From Purshia tridentata (lineage: Eukaryota > Streptophyta > Magnoliopsida > Rosales > Rosaceae), in the NCBI GenBank assembly GCA_003254885.1, contig QANT01004232.1, positions 1 to 53,992 of the forward strand: a stretch of 53,992 nucleotides of DNA, in the 5' to 3' direction. The notes under the pieces are model-generated. The model did not search any database. It worked only from the letters and a program-made list of their open reading frames with translations, and was not told the origin of the DNA. Below, in pieces: positions 44,001 through 53,992 of this stretch (positions are counted from its first letter, which is position 1; every line of letters begins with the position of its first letter). Made by a program: the position numbers and the translations under genes.

Positions 44001-44461
44001 TTAATTTTTGGGAAAACATGTCATTTACCTGTAGAACTAGAACATAGAGCATTTTGGGCCATAAAACAGTTCAATTTTTCTATAGATGAAGCAGGGACTC
44101 ATAGGAAAATTCAATTGAATGAGCTTGAAGAACTTATAAAGATGCCTATGATTGTGCTAAAACTTATGAGGACCGTATGAAGGCATTCCATGACAAACAA
44201 ATTTTGAGAAAAACTTTTGTGCCTAATCAAAAAGTCCTCTTGTATAATTCTCGTTTGCATCTTTTTCCTGGAAAATTGAAGTCTCGTTGGACTGGTCCTT
44301 TCCTTGTTCGAATTGTTTTTCCTCATGGAGCAATTGTAATTGAGAATCCAAAAAATCGTGATGTTTTTAAAGTTAATGGTCCAAGATTAAAACCATTTCT
44401 TGAAATCCCAAATTCTGATATTGAGGAAGTCTTGCTTTGTGACCCTGTTTATCATGTTTGA
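41064..44461 (+). pseudogene. Tat/Athila-like RNase H end and integrase, split by a solo LTR
   Basis: The left part (41066-41239) gives the end of RNase H and linker (VVADHLSRL, DEQLMLISQAPWYAD). After a 1.94-kb LTR the frame resumes at 43183 ([14 protein letters not shown]). The integrase zinc region follows ([10 protein letters not shown] ... CKSCERC, 43365-43490), then the core with Asp in GIDFMGPF (about 43575), Asp in IISDGGKHF (about 43750) and Glu in [11 protein letters not shown] (about 43860). Frame changes occur near 43890-43985 and near 44130. The C-terminal domain is readable to PVYHV and a TGA at 44459. Key catalytic residues are present but the gene is broken, and RT is missing on the left. 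Confidence 0.92.
41240..43177 (-). mobile_element. Family A solo LTR (1.94 kb), TSD CGGAC, in integrase gene
   Basis: On the minus strand it starts TGTAACACCCCGCACC at 43177 and ends GTTCGGGGCGTGACA at 41240. Perfect target duplication CGGAC (41235-41239, 43178-43182). Excising it with one duplication restores the normal WYAD-I-V-N reading of the linker, so the pol gene was in frame at that point when it was hit. Confidence 0.95.
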
Positions 44462-46142
44462 TGTTTTTTGCTTTAGTGTTTTGTCATTTTTCTTTTGTAG
44501 TGAACTCTCTTCATTTATTTATGGAATTATCTATTATTTTTTTATATCCTTCATTGGCAATAATTTCTGATTTTTGGAGGAGTCTTCATTCAGGTAGTCT
44601 TTTCTATCCTTCTTTCTCATCTTAATTCTTGTCATTGTCTTGTTCATTCTTTTAACACATTGAGGACAATGTTTGATTTAGGTTTGGGGGTAGAGTTTTA
44701 GAATTTTACTTGATTTTTAAAACAAAAAAAAAAATTTTGTTTTGTCTTTGTATTGAGTGCTTCACCATGATGAGATTGATTTTCTTATATTCAATGTTTA
44801 AACTCTAGAAATAACATGAGAGTCTTCTTCAACATTTTAGCATGCAAAGAGAATTATTTATCATGAGATTTCATATTATTTAAATGTTAGAATCATTCTT
44901 CATTTCCGAACTCAGAAAATATTTTCACTTGAGCCAATAAATGCATTTTGAAATTAATGAGTGAAATTTGAATTGAAAAACCTAAAGAAAAATAGTGGAG
45001 ACTTGACCCTAGTGAGTTTTGAGCTATTCTATTTTGTGAGTGATATACATTTATCTCTAAACTTTTATTGGGCCCATATTATATCGTTGATGATCTCATT
45101 ATTCTTTCTTGTTTGATCAAATTTCTTGAAAATGTTATTAAATTTTGAATTATTGCACTTGAAGTTCCTTTAGTTCAATTGAAGCATAGTAGCTATAACT
45201 TAACCTAAGAAATGATTTTAGACCATTTTTGTTTAACTTTGAGCCTTTCTAGCCATCCACCTTTCTTTAAATAAATTTTTTTAACTAGTACCCTTTTTGA
45301 GCCTTCATTTTGGTTTCTTTCTTTTGTTCACTTAAATTCACTTTTTTCCAAGAAGTTTAAGAATGTATATATATTAGCATTAGGGCATTAAATACTTTTC
45401 TTATGATTTTATCTCTAAAAAAAAAAAACAAAAGAAAAGAAAAGAGAAGAGAAGAGAAGAGAAGAAGAGAAAAGAAACAAGAAAAAGAATGCCCTAGTTT
45501 CATTTTACTTGCAAATAAAACTTCTTGGAAAAGTCTCACTTTCTCCACTTTAGCCTTTCATTACAAGCTAATAAAAGTCCTATTTGATCTGGGAAAAAGT
45601 TTAGTCAAAATGTGGAAAAAGAATGCATGGGAACTAAAATGCTTGATTCAAACATTTTCATTTAATTGATTTCCTTTCATGAGATCTTGTTTTTCTCTAT
45701 AATATCCGTTCTTCATGATATATATGTGAGTCATTTGTTTGCACTTACTCATACTCACATATAGCTTGAGAGAAAATAGTCAACCTATCTCTGTGTGCTT
45801 TAATTGTGAGTAGTCTACCTTGTGAGATTTGAAGTCAAAACGAAAATTTCAATGGTGGCTTAATCCCTATTTTACTTGAAAATGAAAATTTGTATTTATG
45901 ATTGGCCTTGCACACAAACACTTTGAGTTTAGAATCTTTAGAATGATTTTATCACTTAAATAATATTTGATCTCTTGTTCATTTTTCTAAGGGCATGCTT
46001 GAATATTTGGATAGATGACATGTAACTTTTAAAGTTGTTACATTTGAAGAAAAGAATTTCTCTGAGAAAAACTGAAATAGTTAATTTCTTTTTATTAGTT
46101 TTTGCTCGAGGACTAGCAAAATGTAGGTTTAGGGGTATCTAT
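44462..46142 (+). other. Post-pol non-coding region of second Tat/Athila-like element, with PPT
   Basis: AT-rich, no env-like frame seen. A GGTTTGGGGGTAGAG run (44682-44696) resembles an upstream second purine tract. An A/G-rich low-complexity run lies at 45416-45487. The region ends with CGAGGACTAGC and GTAGGTTTAGGGGTATCTAT (about 46122-46141), a PPT directly before the LTR. Confidence 0.7.
45416..45487. repeat. A/G-rich low-complexity tract (AAGAG)n
   Basis: An A-run followed by imperfect AAAAGAGAAG units. No coding meaning. Confidence 0.9.
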
Positions 46143-47784
46143 TGAGATCATTTTATAGCATTTATTTAACCTTCAAATCATGTATTTTAGTCCTTGTGGT
46201 TTAACTTCCTTCGTATTTTAATATTTATTTTAAATATTTTAGTTAATTAGTAAGCATTAGTAGTTTTTACCTATCTTATAAATTTTAATTAGTTTTATTT
46301 ATTAGAGTAATTTAATTTTTTTGGGTTTTTATTTAAGTTTGTTTTTTTAATTGTGTGAGTTTTAATAAGTTGTTTTTATTTTAAAGATTTGTGTTTAAAC
46401 TCAAAGGCCCAAAAACAAAGGAAGTTGAAGGAGCCCAAAGGAAATTGAAGGAGCCCAATGAAAATTGAAGGAGCTCAAATGAAATTGAAGAAACCCAAAA
46501 CATGCAAGCCCATTTCTTCTCTCAGCAAATCATATTGTGACACATGGCATGATGACAACCTTTTCATAGTTGTCATCCACCTTCTCTTATGTAAATGGTG
46601 TCACCATAAATTGTTGACACATGGCCTTAGATATTTTGATTTAATTTCCTAGAAACTTCCTCTCAAACCCTAGTATTTGCCTATTTAAGAAAACCTTTAG
46701 CTCACATTTGAGGATCCTTGCCTCATTTTTATTTTTGTTATCTCTTTTAGTATTCTCCTAGGATTTCTCTCAAATGCCTCTTTGGCTATTTTTGTTAGAG
46801 AGAATAGGAAGTTTTAATACTTTGTTCATACACTTTTAAATTATTGTAATGAAAGTTTAATTTCCATGTCTCTCTTCTTCTTCTCCTTCTTTTATTTATT
46901 TATTTACTTCTAAGTTATTATTTTATTTACTCTTGTCTAGTTTAAATGTCATTTATTTCTTCTTCTCCCTTTCATTTTAGTTTAATACTTATGGGTGGTC
47001 ACTAAACCCCCTCACCAAGGTGAGGGTGAAGCACCACCATGAAAATTATCAAGTAAAGTTTTCTTTATGTGATTTCTCACCATTTAGATCTTACAAATTC
47101 TAGATTTTGTTCATAAAATGAGAAAGAATTAATTTTTCACTTTTGATATCTTTTATAATGGGTAGTTAGAAATTCTTTATACATTTTTGCTTTGTAATCA
47201 ATTATTTTAATATAAACTCTTTGAACTCTAGTTGTTCCTTAGTTTTGGTTCACTTGGGTTGCTTAAAGTTCATAGTTTTTAAGCAAGAACAATATCTACC
47301 ATACAATTATTTAATTTAAAGCTTAAAATATAAAAATTATTGGGTGAGGGCATCAAGTTGACTCTTAGGTGCCCTTTTATGTGGGAAATTGCTGAGAAAT
47401 TTACTAGAATAATAATTATGGTGGTGGTGAACCTTAACCTTGGTGTTTATACCCTTGTTCAAGTTCTAGTCTTTAAATTATTGTTATTTTATTTTATTTT
47501 TAATTATTGCACTTACTTTCTAGTCTTTTAAATTATTGCTCTTTTGTTTACTTTTAAGTCTTGCATCTAAATTCCTCTAGTTTTAATTTGTTTATTTTCT
47601 TTTAGTCAAGTAAATCTAAAAAAATCAACCAATCAATTTTTCTAAGCTGGGTTAGCTTTAAATTAATTTAAAGGTTTAAACTAGTGAATCCACATAACAT
47701 TCCTTGAGGATCGACCTCGTTAAGTGCCGTCTATACTATAAACTCGTTCACTTGCGAGTAATAATTAAATAAATTTTTACAACA
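46143..47784 (+). mobile_element. 3' LTR of second Tat/Athila-like element
   Basis: Starts TGAGATCATTTTATAGC after the PPT. The 3' part holds the conserved lineage tract CCTTGAGGATCGACCTCG (47701-47718) and CACTTGCGAGTAATAATT, and the end is placed at TTTTTACAACA (47784). CTATTTAAG at about 46681 could be its TATA element. Only this LTR of the element is in the window. The 3' boundary is approximate because no partner LTR is available. Confidence 0.65.
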
Positions 47785-47899
47785 CTTGGATTAACATTCT
47801 AGCCCTCACAGGAAGCACATTTCGTGTTAAGAAAGAACTAAAATATCATTTCAGTGCGTGCTCAGTCCACTTTCATCTAAATTGCATCAAAACGTGCTC
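47785..47899. other. Short flank between LTRs, nothing recognised
   Basis: About 115 bp of ordinary AT-rich sequence between the presumed end of the Tat/Athila-like LTR and a family A LTR start. No gene or repeat ends seen. Confidence 0.5.
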
Positions 47900-48687
47900 T
47901 GTAACACCCCATACCTTTCAAAGTGGTTTTGAAAAGTTTTTTTAAAGGTTTTCGGGATTCTAATTTGAAAAGTAAAACGTTTTGGGCGTTTTTCAAATTT
48001 TAAAGTTTGACTTTTAAAGTTGGCAAAAAGTTGACTTTTTGTTCGGGAGGACTTTTCGCGTTGACCTTGGGTTCGTTGGAAAGGTCTCGTCCTCACGAGT
48101 TCGTAGACACGTAGCACGCGTCAAACGGAGCTATGGTTTGGAAGTTACGGATGTGTTAAGAGAGGGGCAAGTTTGTAATTTTGAAAAAGTTGGATTTTAA
48201 AAGGGGAACAGAACCCCAGAAAATCAGACAGTTTCTCTCTCCTCTCTCCCGAAATTTCTCTCTCTCTCACGACATCACTCCCAGCCACGACTTCCGTCGC
48301 ACGTGGGGGCGCATTCGGCGGCGGCTGGAGCCGATCTTCGGCTCGCCGTGTTCGTCTCTCTCCCCTCTTTCCTCCGGTGGTGGCGCCTCCTCCTGAAACA
48401 GCCCGGAAAGAGAAGAATCGCGCGTGCACAGTCGGCGTCACGGCGGTGATCTCGGTGATTCCGGCGACGACGCGACCTCCCACCTGCCCAGATCTCTTCC
48501 TCTTGTCGAGCACAGCATGTTGGTGGGTTCAATTGACCCGTGGGACCGCCGTGGGCGGCGGATCGAAGCTAAGGAGGCCGGCAGCTTTCCGGCCAGTTTC
48601 CTTCCTTTTCCGGCCACTTTTGGCCGTCAACCCAGGTTTAATAATTGATCCTCTTGATCTTCTTTACGTGCCTGTGTAGTTTGTTTT
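47900..48687 (+). mobile_element. 5' fragment of a plus-strand family A LTR
   Basis: Starts TGTAACACCCCATACC and follows the short-form LTR through the CT-rich run, the GC-rich block and CCTGTGTAGTTTGTTTT, where a minus-strand LTR end begins. The continuation is not found after the insert at 51728, so the 3' 1.2 kb was lost. Confidence 0.8.
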
Positions 48688-49776
48688 TGACACGCCCCGA
48701 CCCTCGGGCACGTGCCTATAAACCTAAATTATGTGAAAAATAAGTAAAGCAATTGACACGCCCCGACCCTCGGGCACGTGCCTAAACTGCTGAAAACTGC
48801 CAACTGTTTCCTGTGGGCCCTTTTTCTCTAAAACCGTGAGCCATGATTATAAAATGATTCACTGAAAGCACTGTAAGTTTACAAAACAATTCATATAAAA
48901 CCAAATGTAAAACCTTTTTCATAAAAATCACAGGGTAAAATAACTTCCTGAAAACAATGCTGGTCCCACTGCCTCGTCTTCTCTCCACTGCCTCGTCAGC
49001 TCGTTCAGCCTGCAAAACCAGACCCTGCACCCAACCACAGGTGCACCGGGTTTACACACAAACCCGGTAAGCTCACTAGAGCTCGTATGAGTGAAATCTA
49101 CTGAAAACCTCAAATTAGAAATTCAATAAAATAATCAGATCATAAGGAACCACCTTAAAGCCTCAAATCAAAATCAACCACAAATCATAAATCCTAGTCC
49201 TTAGCCTGATCATAATCCTTAACCCGATCATCCATCCTCTAACTAATCCAATTCACTGTCCCAATCTGTAATATCTCAATTGACCTCTAACTGAACGATC
49301 ACCTCGAACAATCCACCAGATCACGACTTAGAATCCCACTATCCTCAAATAACCTTTAGAACACACTAAATCCTCAACTAAAACCATTGATACTCCCAAG
49401 TCTTTTACTTAACTTTAAATCTCAAATGACCTTAGTTACTCAAACCTCGGTAATCGATTTTCGCCTAAACCTTTAATTCCAAGTTTCCCAATACCTCACT
49501 GTTACCCTTTGAGATTCCCCAACTTTAAAACATTTTCATAAATCTACTGAAAACTCTTTACAGAAACTCGCGTTGAAATCCATTTTGCAAACTCTTTTAA
49601 AAAATAATAAAACTGATTAAAGTCCTAATTTACAAAACAAGAACTGAAAGTTCCGATAAATCAATAAAACTGGTCAAGTTCTTAAAATATCAATTAAAAA
49701 CTGAAATCTAAAAATTCTCAAGCACAACTGTAAGCCAACAAGATAAATAAAGCCATCGTCTAAGTACCCTGGAAAA

Positions 49777-49932
49777 CTGGCCATACACTCGTACGGAATG
49801 CTGCATCGTACGAGCAGGGCAAATCTAACTGGCCATACACCTGCACGGAATTCTGCATCGTGCAGGCAGGGCAAAGCTAACTGGCCATACACCTGTACGG
49901 AATTCTGCATCGTACAGGCAGGGCAAATAACT
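49777..49932. repeat. 52-bp minisatellite of hairpin units (3 copies)
   Basis: Units start CTGGCCATACAC at 49777, 49829 and 49881. Each has an 8-bp inverted repeat around an 11-base loop: CTCGTACG/CGTACGAG (49788-49795, 49807-49814), CCTGCACG/CGTGCAGG (49840-49847, 49859-49866), CCTGTACG/CGTACAGG (49892-49899, 49911-49918). All three stems are perfect although they differ from each other at three positions. Confidence 0.9.
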
Positions 49933-49944
49933 GTCATACGTGCA

Positions 49945-50030
49945 CGCAGAGCTGCCCCCAAAGGGCGAGGCACCGCAACACACGGCCCAAAGCCTATGTG
50001 TGTGTCACGATGGGTCCCAAAGACCTTACT
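49945..50030 (-). repeat. Anchor block in long-form family A solo LTR
   Basis: Minus strand: GGTCTTTGGGACCC, then CACACACATAGG, GGGCCGTGTGTT and CCCTTTGGGGG, directly next to the 52-bp array. Confidence 0.75.
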
Positions 50031-51727
50031 GAACTTATCTGTAGCTGGGTACTCATACGGCAATTTAAATCCATTTTTAAGTTTTTCAAACCACAACTAA
50101 TAAAATCTTTTCTGAAAGAACCAAAGTTTCCAAAAACTGACAAATAAGTTCAAATCTTTGTCTTTAACCAAAAATAGCTGAGTTCTCAAAATCGGTTTCC
50201 AAAGCCAAAAGCCACACTAAATCACTTTGAAAAACAATAATCTTAAAACCCCCGGGAATCCCCATCCTAACCAAAAGTCTCCAACTGGACCCACCGGCCC
50301 TCAACAAACCACTAAATCCTTACTTAGTCCTCAATCAGTCCTTTAAATCCTCGGAAATTCCGTTCCTAATTCCGTATCCCTCTTTACTAGTAACCAGCAA
50401 TCCAAAACAAACAACACACTAGCAACCAAGTGACTAATTTAACTGAGAATTTAAGGGTCCTAGGTTCACTCACCGTGACCACGCGAAAAGACTAAACTAC
50501 CCTTCGTGTCCTTCGTGGCTCCTTTGCTCGGATTCTAAAATCCGGCAGCATAACAGCATCGGGAATACAAATTCCCAAGTCAAGCGCACCTGTTAAGACC
50601 AGACAGTCCAATAACCAAACAAGTTTCACAACAGGTTCACAAACAATCCAACAAACAACCGAAACGGCGGGAACCACCCCGCTCGGGGGTTGCCTGACCC
50701 CGGAAAACACACTCGAAAGGTCCGAGAACTCACCCACAAGCTCGGGTGGTTGGCCCGAGGCCAAAAACACAGAAAACGGTCGCTGGAACCGTCACACGCA
50801 GCGAGTCCCACGACGGTCAACGAGCGGTCAACGGCGGTCAACTGTCAAAAACGAAACTCGCGTTTAGCTAAAACAAACTACATGGGTACGTAGAGGAGAT
50901 CGAGGGGATCAAAACTCGAACCTGGGTCGACGGCCAAAAGTGGTCGGAAAAGGGAGAAATCAGGCCGGGAAGCCGGCGGCACCTCCAACGCCGATTCGCC
51001 GTCCACAGCGGTCCAAAGGTGCAATCGAACCCACCAACAAGCTGGGCTCGACGAGGGGAAGAGTTCTGGGTGGTCGTTGAGCCTCGTCGTCGCCGGAAAC
51101 GGCGAGATTACCACCGACGCCGACTGTGCACGACTCGAATCTCTACTTTCCGAGCTAAATCACGGCGAGCCGCCACCATAGGAAGGAAGAGGAGGAGCCG
51201 GCGAGCACGGGAAGCCAAGGATCACGCCGGCCCGCCGCCGGACGCGCCCCCACGCGCCGGCGAAAGGCGCGGCTGGGAGAAACTCGCGAGAGGGAGAAGC
51301 ATCGAGAGAGGAGAGAGAAACTGAGATTTCTGGGGTTCTGTGCCCCTTTTTAAATCCAACTTTTCCAAAATTACCAATGTGTCCTTCTCTTCACACGTCC
51401 GTAACTTTCAAACCGTAGCTCCGTTCGACGCGTGCTACGTGTCTACGAACTCGTGAGGACGAGACCTTCCTAACGGACCCAAGGTCAACGCGAAAAGACC
51501 TCCAGAACAAAAAGTCAACTTTTTCCCCTTTTAAAAGTCAAACTTTAAATTCGAAAAACGTCCAAAACACTTTACTTTCCAAATAAAATTCCGAAAACCT
51601 TTAAAAAGCTTTTCAAAACCACTTTTGAAAGGTACGGGGTGTTACAGCAATAAACCTAATTATGTGCAAAAAATAAAGCTACTTTAAAAAGCTTTTCAAA
51701 ACCAATTGAAAAGTGCAGGGTGTTACA

Positions 51728-52129
51728 GTTTTAATATAAGATTTTTAATTAAACTAGTTTGGGTTCTTGTTTTCTGTTGAGTGAGTTTTTAATTAAACTA
51801 GTTAATAGATTAATACCCATAAATTATATTCTTCTTAGAAAAAACCCCATAAATTATATATTTTTTTAGATAAGTTTATATAGTAGTTTAGTTTATTATT
51901 TATATGTTTTTATTTTTTTATTAACTTTTCATTCTATATATAAATCCCTAAAACTCTAAATAATAAAATACAAAAATCACTTCCTCCTGCTTGTGAAACG
52001 AACAGAAGACCAAGTGGTGAATGGTCATATGTCTTACCCACTAGACCACCAAACCGCTCAGACTTATGATCCAAAACATTATATTTATATGTTCCCTAAA
52101 ACTGATATTTTTAACAACCAATTAAAAGC
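51728..52129. other. AT-rich flank with a duplicated TTAATTAAACTAGTT
   Basis: Non-LTR sequence. A short segment with TTTTTAATTAAACTAGTT occurs twice (51746-51763 and 51787-51804), and CCCATAAATTATAT also occurs twice nearby. A tRNA-like piece lies at 51990-52070. No gene seen. Confidence 0.5.
51990..52070 (-). repeat. tRNA-derived (SINE-like) promoter remnant
   Basis: On the minus strand GGTGGTCTAGTGGGTAAG (52050-52033) resembles a pol III A box (TGGTCTAGTGG). GTTCGTTTC (52003-51995) resembles a B box (GTTCGANTC), about 30 bp downstream. GAGCGGTTT precedes the A box. No cloverleaf or anticodon arm can be drawn with confidence, so this is more likely a SINE head than a working tRNA gene. Confidence 0.35.
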
Positions 52130-52480
52130 ATGACTGTACGCCTTACCTTACAAATTTATAACCCTAATATGTTCTCTCTTTTTCTCAAGCCGCTGCAAGT
52201 CTCTCCTCTCTTCTCTCTCTCTCTCTCTCACTTCTTTGTAATTTCTCAGTTCTCCGTCTCTTCCCTATCTGTCTTGCCGCAGGTGTCTCTCTTCTCTTCT
52301 CTTCTCTTCTCTCTCATCTCTCTTGCATCTGCTGTGCTGCAACTTCACTTCTTCTTCTTCTTCAATTTTCCTCTGTGGCACCGAAACCTGGCCTTCTCTC
52401 TCTCTCCCCAGTCTGATCTCTTCCCAAAACACATGCCAAACAAAACCTAGAAACTTCAAAGATCAAACTTCCTATAAATC
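52130..52480. repeat. CT-rich low-complexity region
   Basis: Contains (CT)n near 52206-52230, (TCTTCTC)n near 52289-52320 and TTC repeats near 52348-52365. A 106-residue frame is open on the plus strand, but its Leu/Ser/Phe-rich composition simply reflects the CT content, so I do not call a gene. It could be the leader of a promoter or part of an unrecognised repeat. Confidence 0.6.
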
Positions 52481-52680
52481 CAAAATTTCGCAAAATTTTG
52501 CTAAAATTTCAGTGAAATTTTACCGAAACACTTCTATTTATCTTTTTAAATTTCATCCGAAATTTCAATGAAATTTTCGAAATTTATACGAAAAATAGAA
52601 GGAAATGTGATTTCGTATCGCCCCCCTCTAAAAACGATAATATCGGCGAAATTGCCAATATTATCAAAATTACCCTCATT
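52481..52680. repeat. GAAATTTT-rich dispersed-repeat-like tract
   Basis: Repeated and inverted AAATTT, GAAATTTT, CCGAAA and ATATCGGCGAAATT motifs. From memory this type of sequence is common in Rosaceae genomes; I cannot check it here. No terminal repeats or TSD found. Confidence 0.4.
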
Positions 52681-53099
52681 GGGTGTGGGGAGAATATTTT
52701 AGGTTATGAATAGAGGAATTCCTAAGAAAATCTCATGAAGACACAAAAAGACCAAAATTCCCTTTAAAATGAAGTCACATGTGAAGCACATGACCATATT
52801 TTTATGGAAATCTTGACAGGATTGGACGGAGGCCTAATATTGAAAATATTTTTAACATTAATATGCCACATTAAGTCAAATAACTTTTAAGTAGTGAAGT
52901 GAAAAACTTGTCAAAATATTGATGGGTTATTGTTAAAATGTCTTAGTTTAATGATATTATTTTAACTTTCTTCAAAAAAAATCAACGTTCAAATTCTCAC
53001 TCCACAAAAAAATATGAAAAACGTAAAATTACATCAATGTTATAGGCCTTAGATGCAACCATAGACAGGTAATGCAATAATTTCACGTTATAATGCAAT
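52681..53099. other. AT-rich sequence, nothing recognised
   Basis: No open frame, repeat ends or RNA gene seen. Confidence 0.5.
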
Positions 53100-53270
53100 G
53101 AGTCTCCTTCCCTAGTATGCCTAAAAGTGAGAATTTTATGTTCTTTTTTAACCCCCATCTATATATTTTCGAGACATAAGAGTCTCCTTCCCTAGTATGC
53201 CTAAAGGGCTAAAAGTGAGAATTTTGTGTTCTCTTTTATCCCCATCTATATATTTTCAAAATCTTTTGGC
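53100..53270. repeat. 80-bp tandem duplication
   Basis: GAGTCTCCTTCCCTAGTATG starts at 53100 and again at 53180; both copies run to CCCCATCTATATATTTTC. The second copy has an extra GGGCTAAA. Confidence 0.9.
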
Positions 53271-53992
53271 CAACCTTGGTGTTCATGTAGGCAAAATTTG
53301 GCTCTCACATTAATAACTTGACTAAAAAATCTAGACTAAAGCATCATTTTCTTGTGAGCAAACTTTGTCTCTCCCATAGTCACATGCATTAATAACTAGA
53401 CTAAAAATTCTAAACTAATTAATGTAAGAATGAGTAACGCTTGTAATTAACTATGTTTGCCCTTTTACGGTTTTACCCTTTATTAAAAGGCAAGTTCCTT
53501 AGAGATCTCAAAAGAAGGGGCATTATTTCAGGCCTATATATAAGACATTAAAGTAAGGACATCTTTTAAGCTCCTTAAAGTGAAACCTTACCCATAATTC
53601 CTCATGGCCATTAACATGTGGTTTATAAACTCTTGTTAGTGGGGGTTGACTCGCTTCTCTCCTAAGGGACAAAGAGGTGGGAGAAGTCTATGGAAATTGT
53701 GAAGTAGGCAAAATTTTTCGGCCCGCCAATGCTAGTTAGGTTTGCCCGCTTAAGCAGGTATGGAAATACCACTCTTTTCCTATTTAAGTGAATAAATATG
53801 TTATATAATATAATTTTATTATTATACTTCAATATTACTATTTAATTTTTGTTATGGCTTTTAAAATTAAAGGTTAGTTAACTTTAAATACTAAATTTCA
53901 ATAATTCTTTAGTTTAGATACCAAAATTTAATAGCATTTTAAATTAGGTACTAGTTAAAAAGTCAAACATAATAATATAGTAAAGGGCACTA
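53271..53992. other. AT-rich right flank with a short dispersed duplication
   Basis: A piece like CATTAATAACTTGACTAAAAA (about 53308-53328) recurs in altered form about 76 bp later (53386-53405). Otherwise no gene, RNA or repeat ends are recognised. The last 200 bp are poly-A/T rich. Confidence 0.45.

Larger units (their letters stand above)
48754..51646 (-). mobile_element. Long-form family A solo LTR (2.89 kb), TSD GCAAT
   Basis: On the minus strand it starts TGTAACACCCCGTACC at 51646 and ends GGGTCGGGGCGTGTCA at 48754. GCAAT flanks both sides (48749-48753, 51647-51651). It has the long-form extra segment with anchor block (49945-50030) but a 52-bp minisatellite in place of the 27-bp one. 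The filler beside each end is similar (ATAAACCTAA...ATGTG), so a larger local duplication may underlie the TSD. Confidence 0.88.
48688..51727 (-). mobile_element. Miniature family A LTR (142 bp) holding a solo LTR
   Basis: The two outer pieces, 48688-48753 and 51652-51727, together make a 142-bp unit with both family A ends: minus strand TGTAACACCCTGCAC at 51727 and GGGTCGGGGCGTGTCA at 48688. Between the ends only an AT-rich filler remains (ATAAACCTAAATTATGTG). GTTTT precedes it (48683-48687) and follows it (51728-51732), a probable target duplication. It is either an LTR with about 1.85 kb deleted or a TRIM/SMART-like miniature that moved as such. Confidence 0.7.

Noticed and set aside
44462..46142. 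Env-like gene after Tat/Athila-like pol
   Set aside because: No frame above about 90 codons and no signal peptide or transmembrane pattern worth calling.
52130..52450. A 106-codon frame in the right flank as a possible secreted or membrane protein
   Set aside because: Composition reflects (CT)n repeats; no start context, domain or homologous pattern seen.

Overview
ORGANISM AND OVERALL CHARACTER. The window is plant nuclear DNA made almost entirely of degenerate LTR retrotransposons nested in one another. I found no intact host protein gene and no intact transposon gene. The polymerase remnants are plant Ty3/gypsy types (Tat/Athila-like and a chromovirus), primer sites match plant initiator-Met tRNA, and a diffuse GAAATTTT-rich repeat near the right end reminds me of Rosaceae genomes. 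The family-level guess is weak. One N at 5310 sits inside a tandem array, so this is a draft assembly. || REPEAT FAMILIES. Family A: LTRs starting TGTAACACCCC and ending GGGGCGTGTCA or close variants, about 2.0 kb (short form) or 2.9-3.1 kb (long form). Two family A copies on the minus strand keep a primer-binding site, and their internal region is only about 1 kb, non-coding, with a typical gypsy polypurine tract: a non-autonomous element, probably mobilised by a Tekay/Del-like chromovirus (inference). Family B: LTRs starting TGTAACGACCCG and ending GGTCCTATCA, 2.8 kb. Family C: an LTR starting TGTAATGACCCG. There are also two broken Tat/Athila-like elements, one chromovirus integrase fragment and one other gypsy fragment. 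|| LAYOUT. 1-311 AT-rich flank; 312-8287 plus-strand family A mosaic (LTR, chimeric interior, LTR, LTR piece); 8288-9254 broken chromovirus integrase; 9255-12567 family C LTR split by a minus family A solo LTR (10416-12422); 12568-19944 two minus-strand non-autonomous family A elements end to end; 19945-20560 plus LTR piece; 20561-34208 Tat/Athila-like element (gag, protease, deleted pol, 3' LTR), its gag split by a solo LTR (21565-23491) and its LTR split by a family B solo LTR (28157-33951), which is itself split by an opposite-strand family B solo LTR (29027-31819); 34209-36081 minus-strand gypsy remnant; 36082-37227 inverted Tat/Athila-like LTR; 37228-40365 long family A LTR; 40366-41063 plus LTR piece; 41064-47784 second Tat/Athila-like element whose integrase is split by a solo LTR (41240-43177); 47900-48687 plus LTR piece; 48688-51727 a 142-bp miniature LTR holding a long family A solo LTR; 51728-53992 AT-rich flank with a SINE-like tRNA-derived piece and small duplications. 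|| HOW IT FITS TOGETHER. Matching 5-bp target duplications (CGGAC, TTTAG, ATGGG, TTCTT, GCAAT, possibly GTTTT and AATGG/AAAGG) let several insertions be ordered in time, and show that most copies have collapsed to solo LTRs by LTR-LTR recombination. The most unusual signals are inside the LTRs: conserved hairpins, intron-like splice signals, and a conserved anchor block next to which different minisatellites have expanded in different copies. One of these, with a 52-bp unit, shows base-pair-preserving substitutions.
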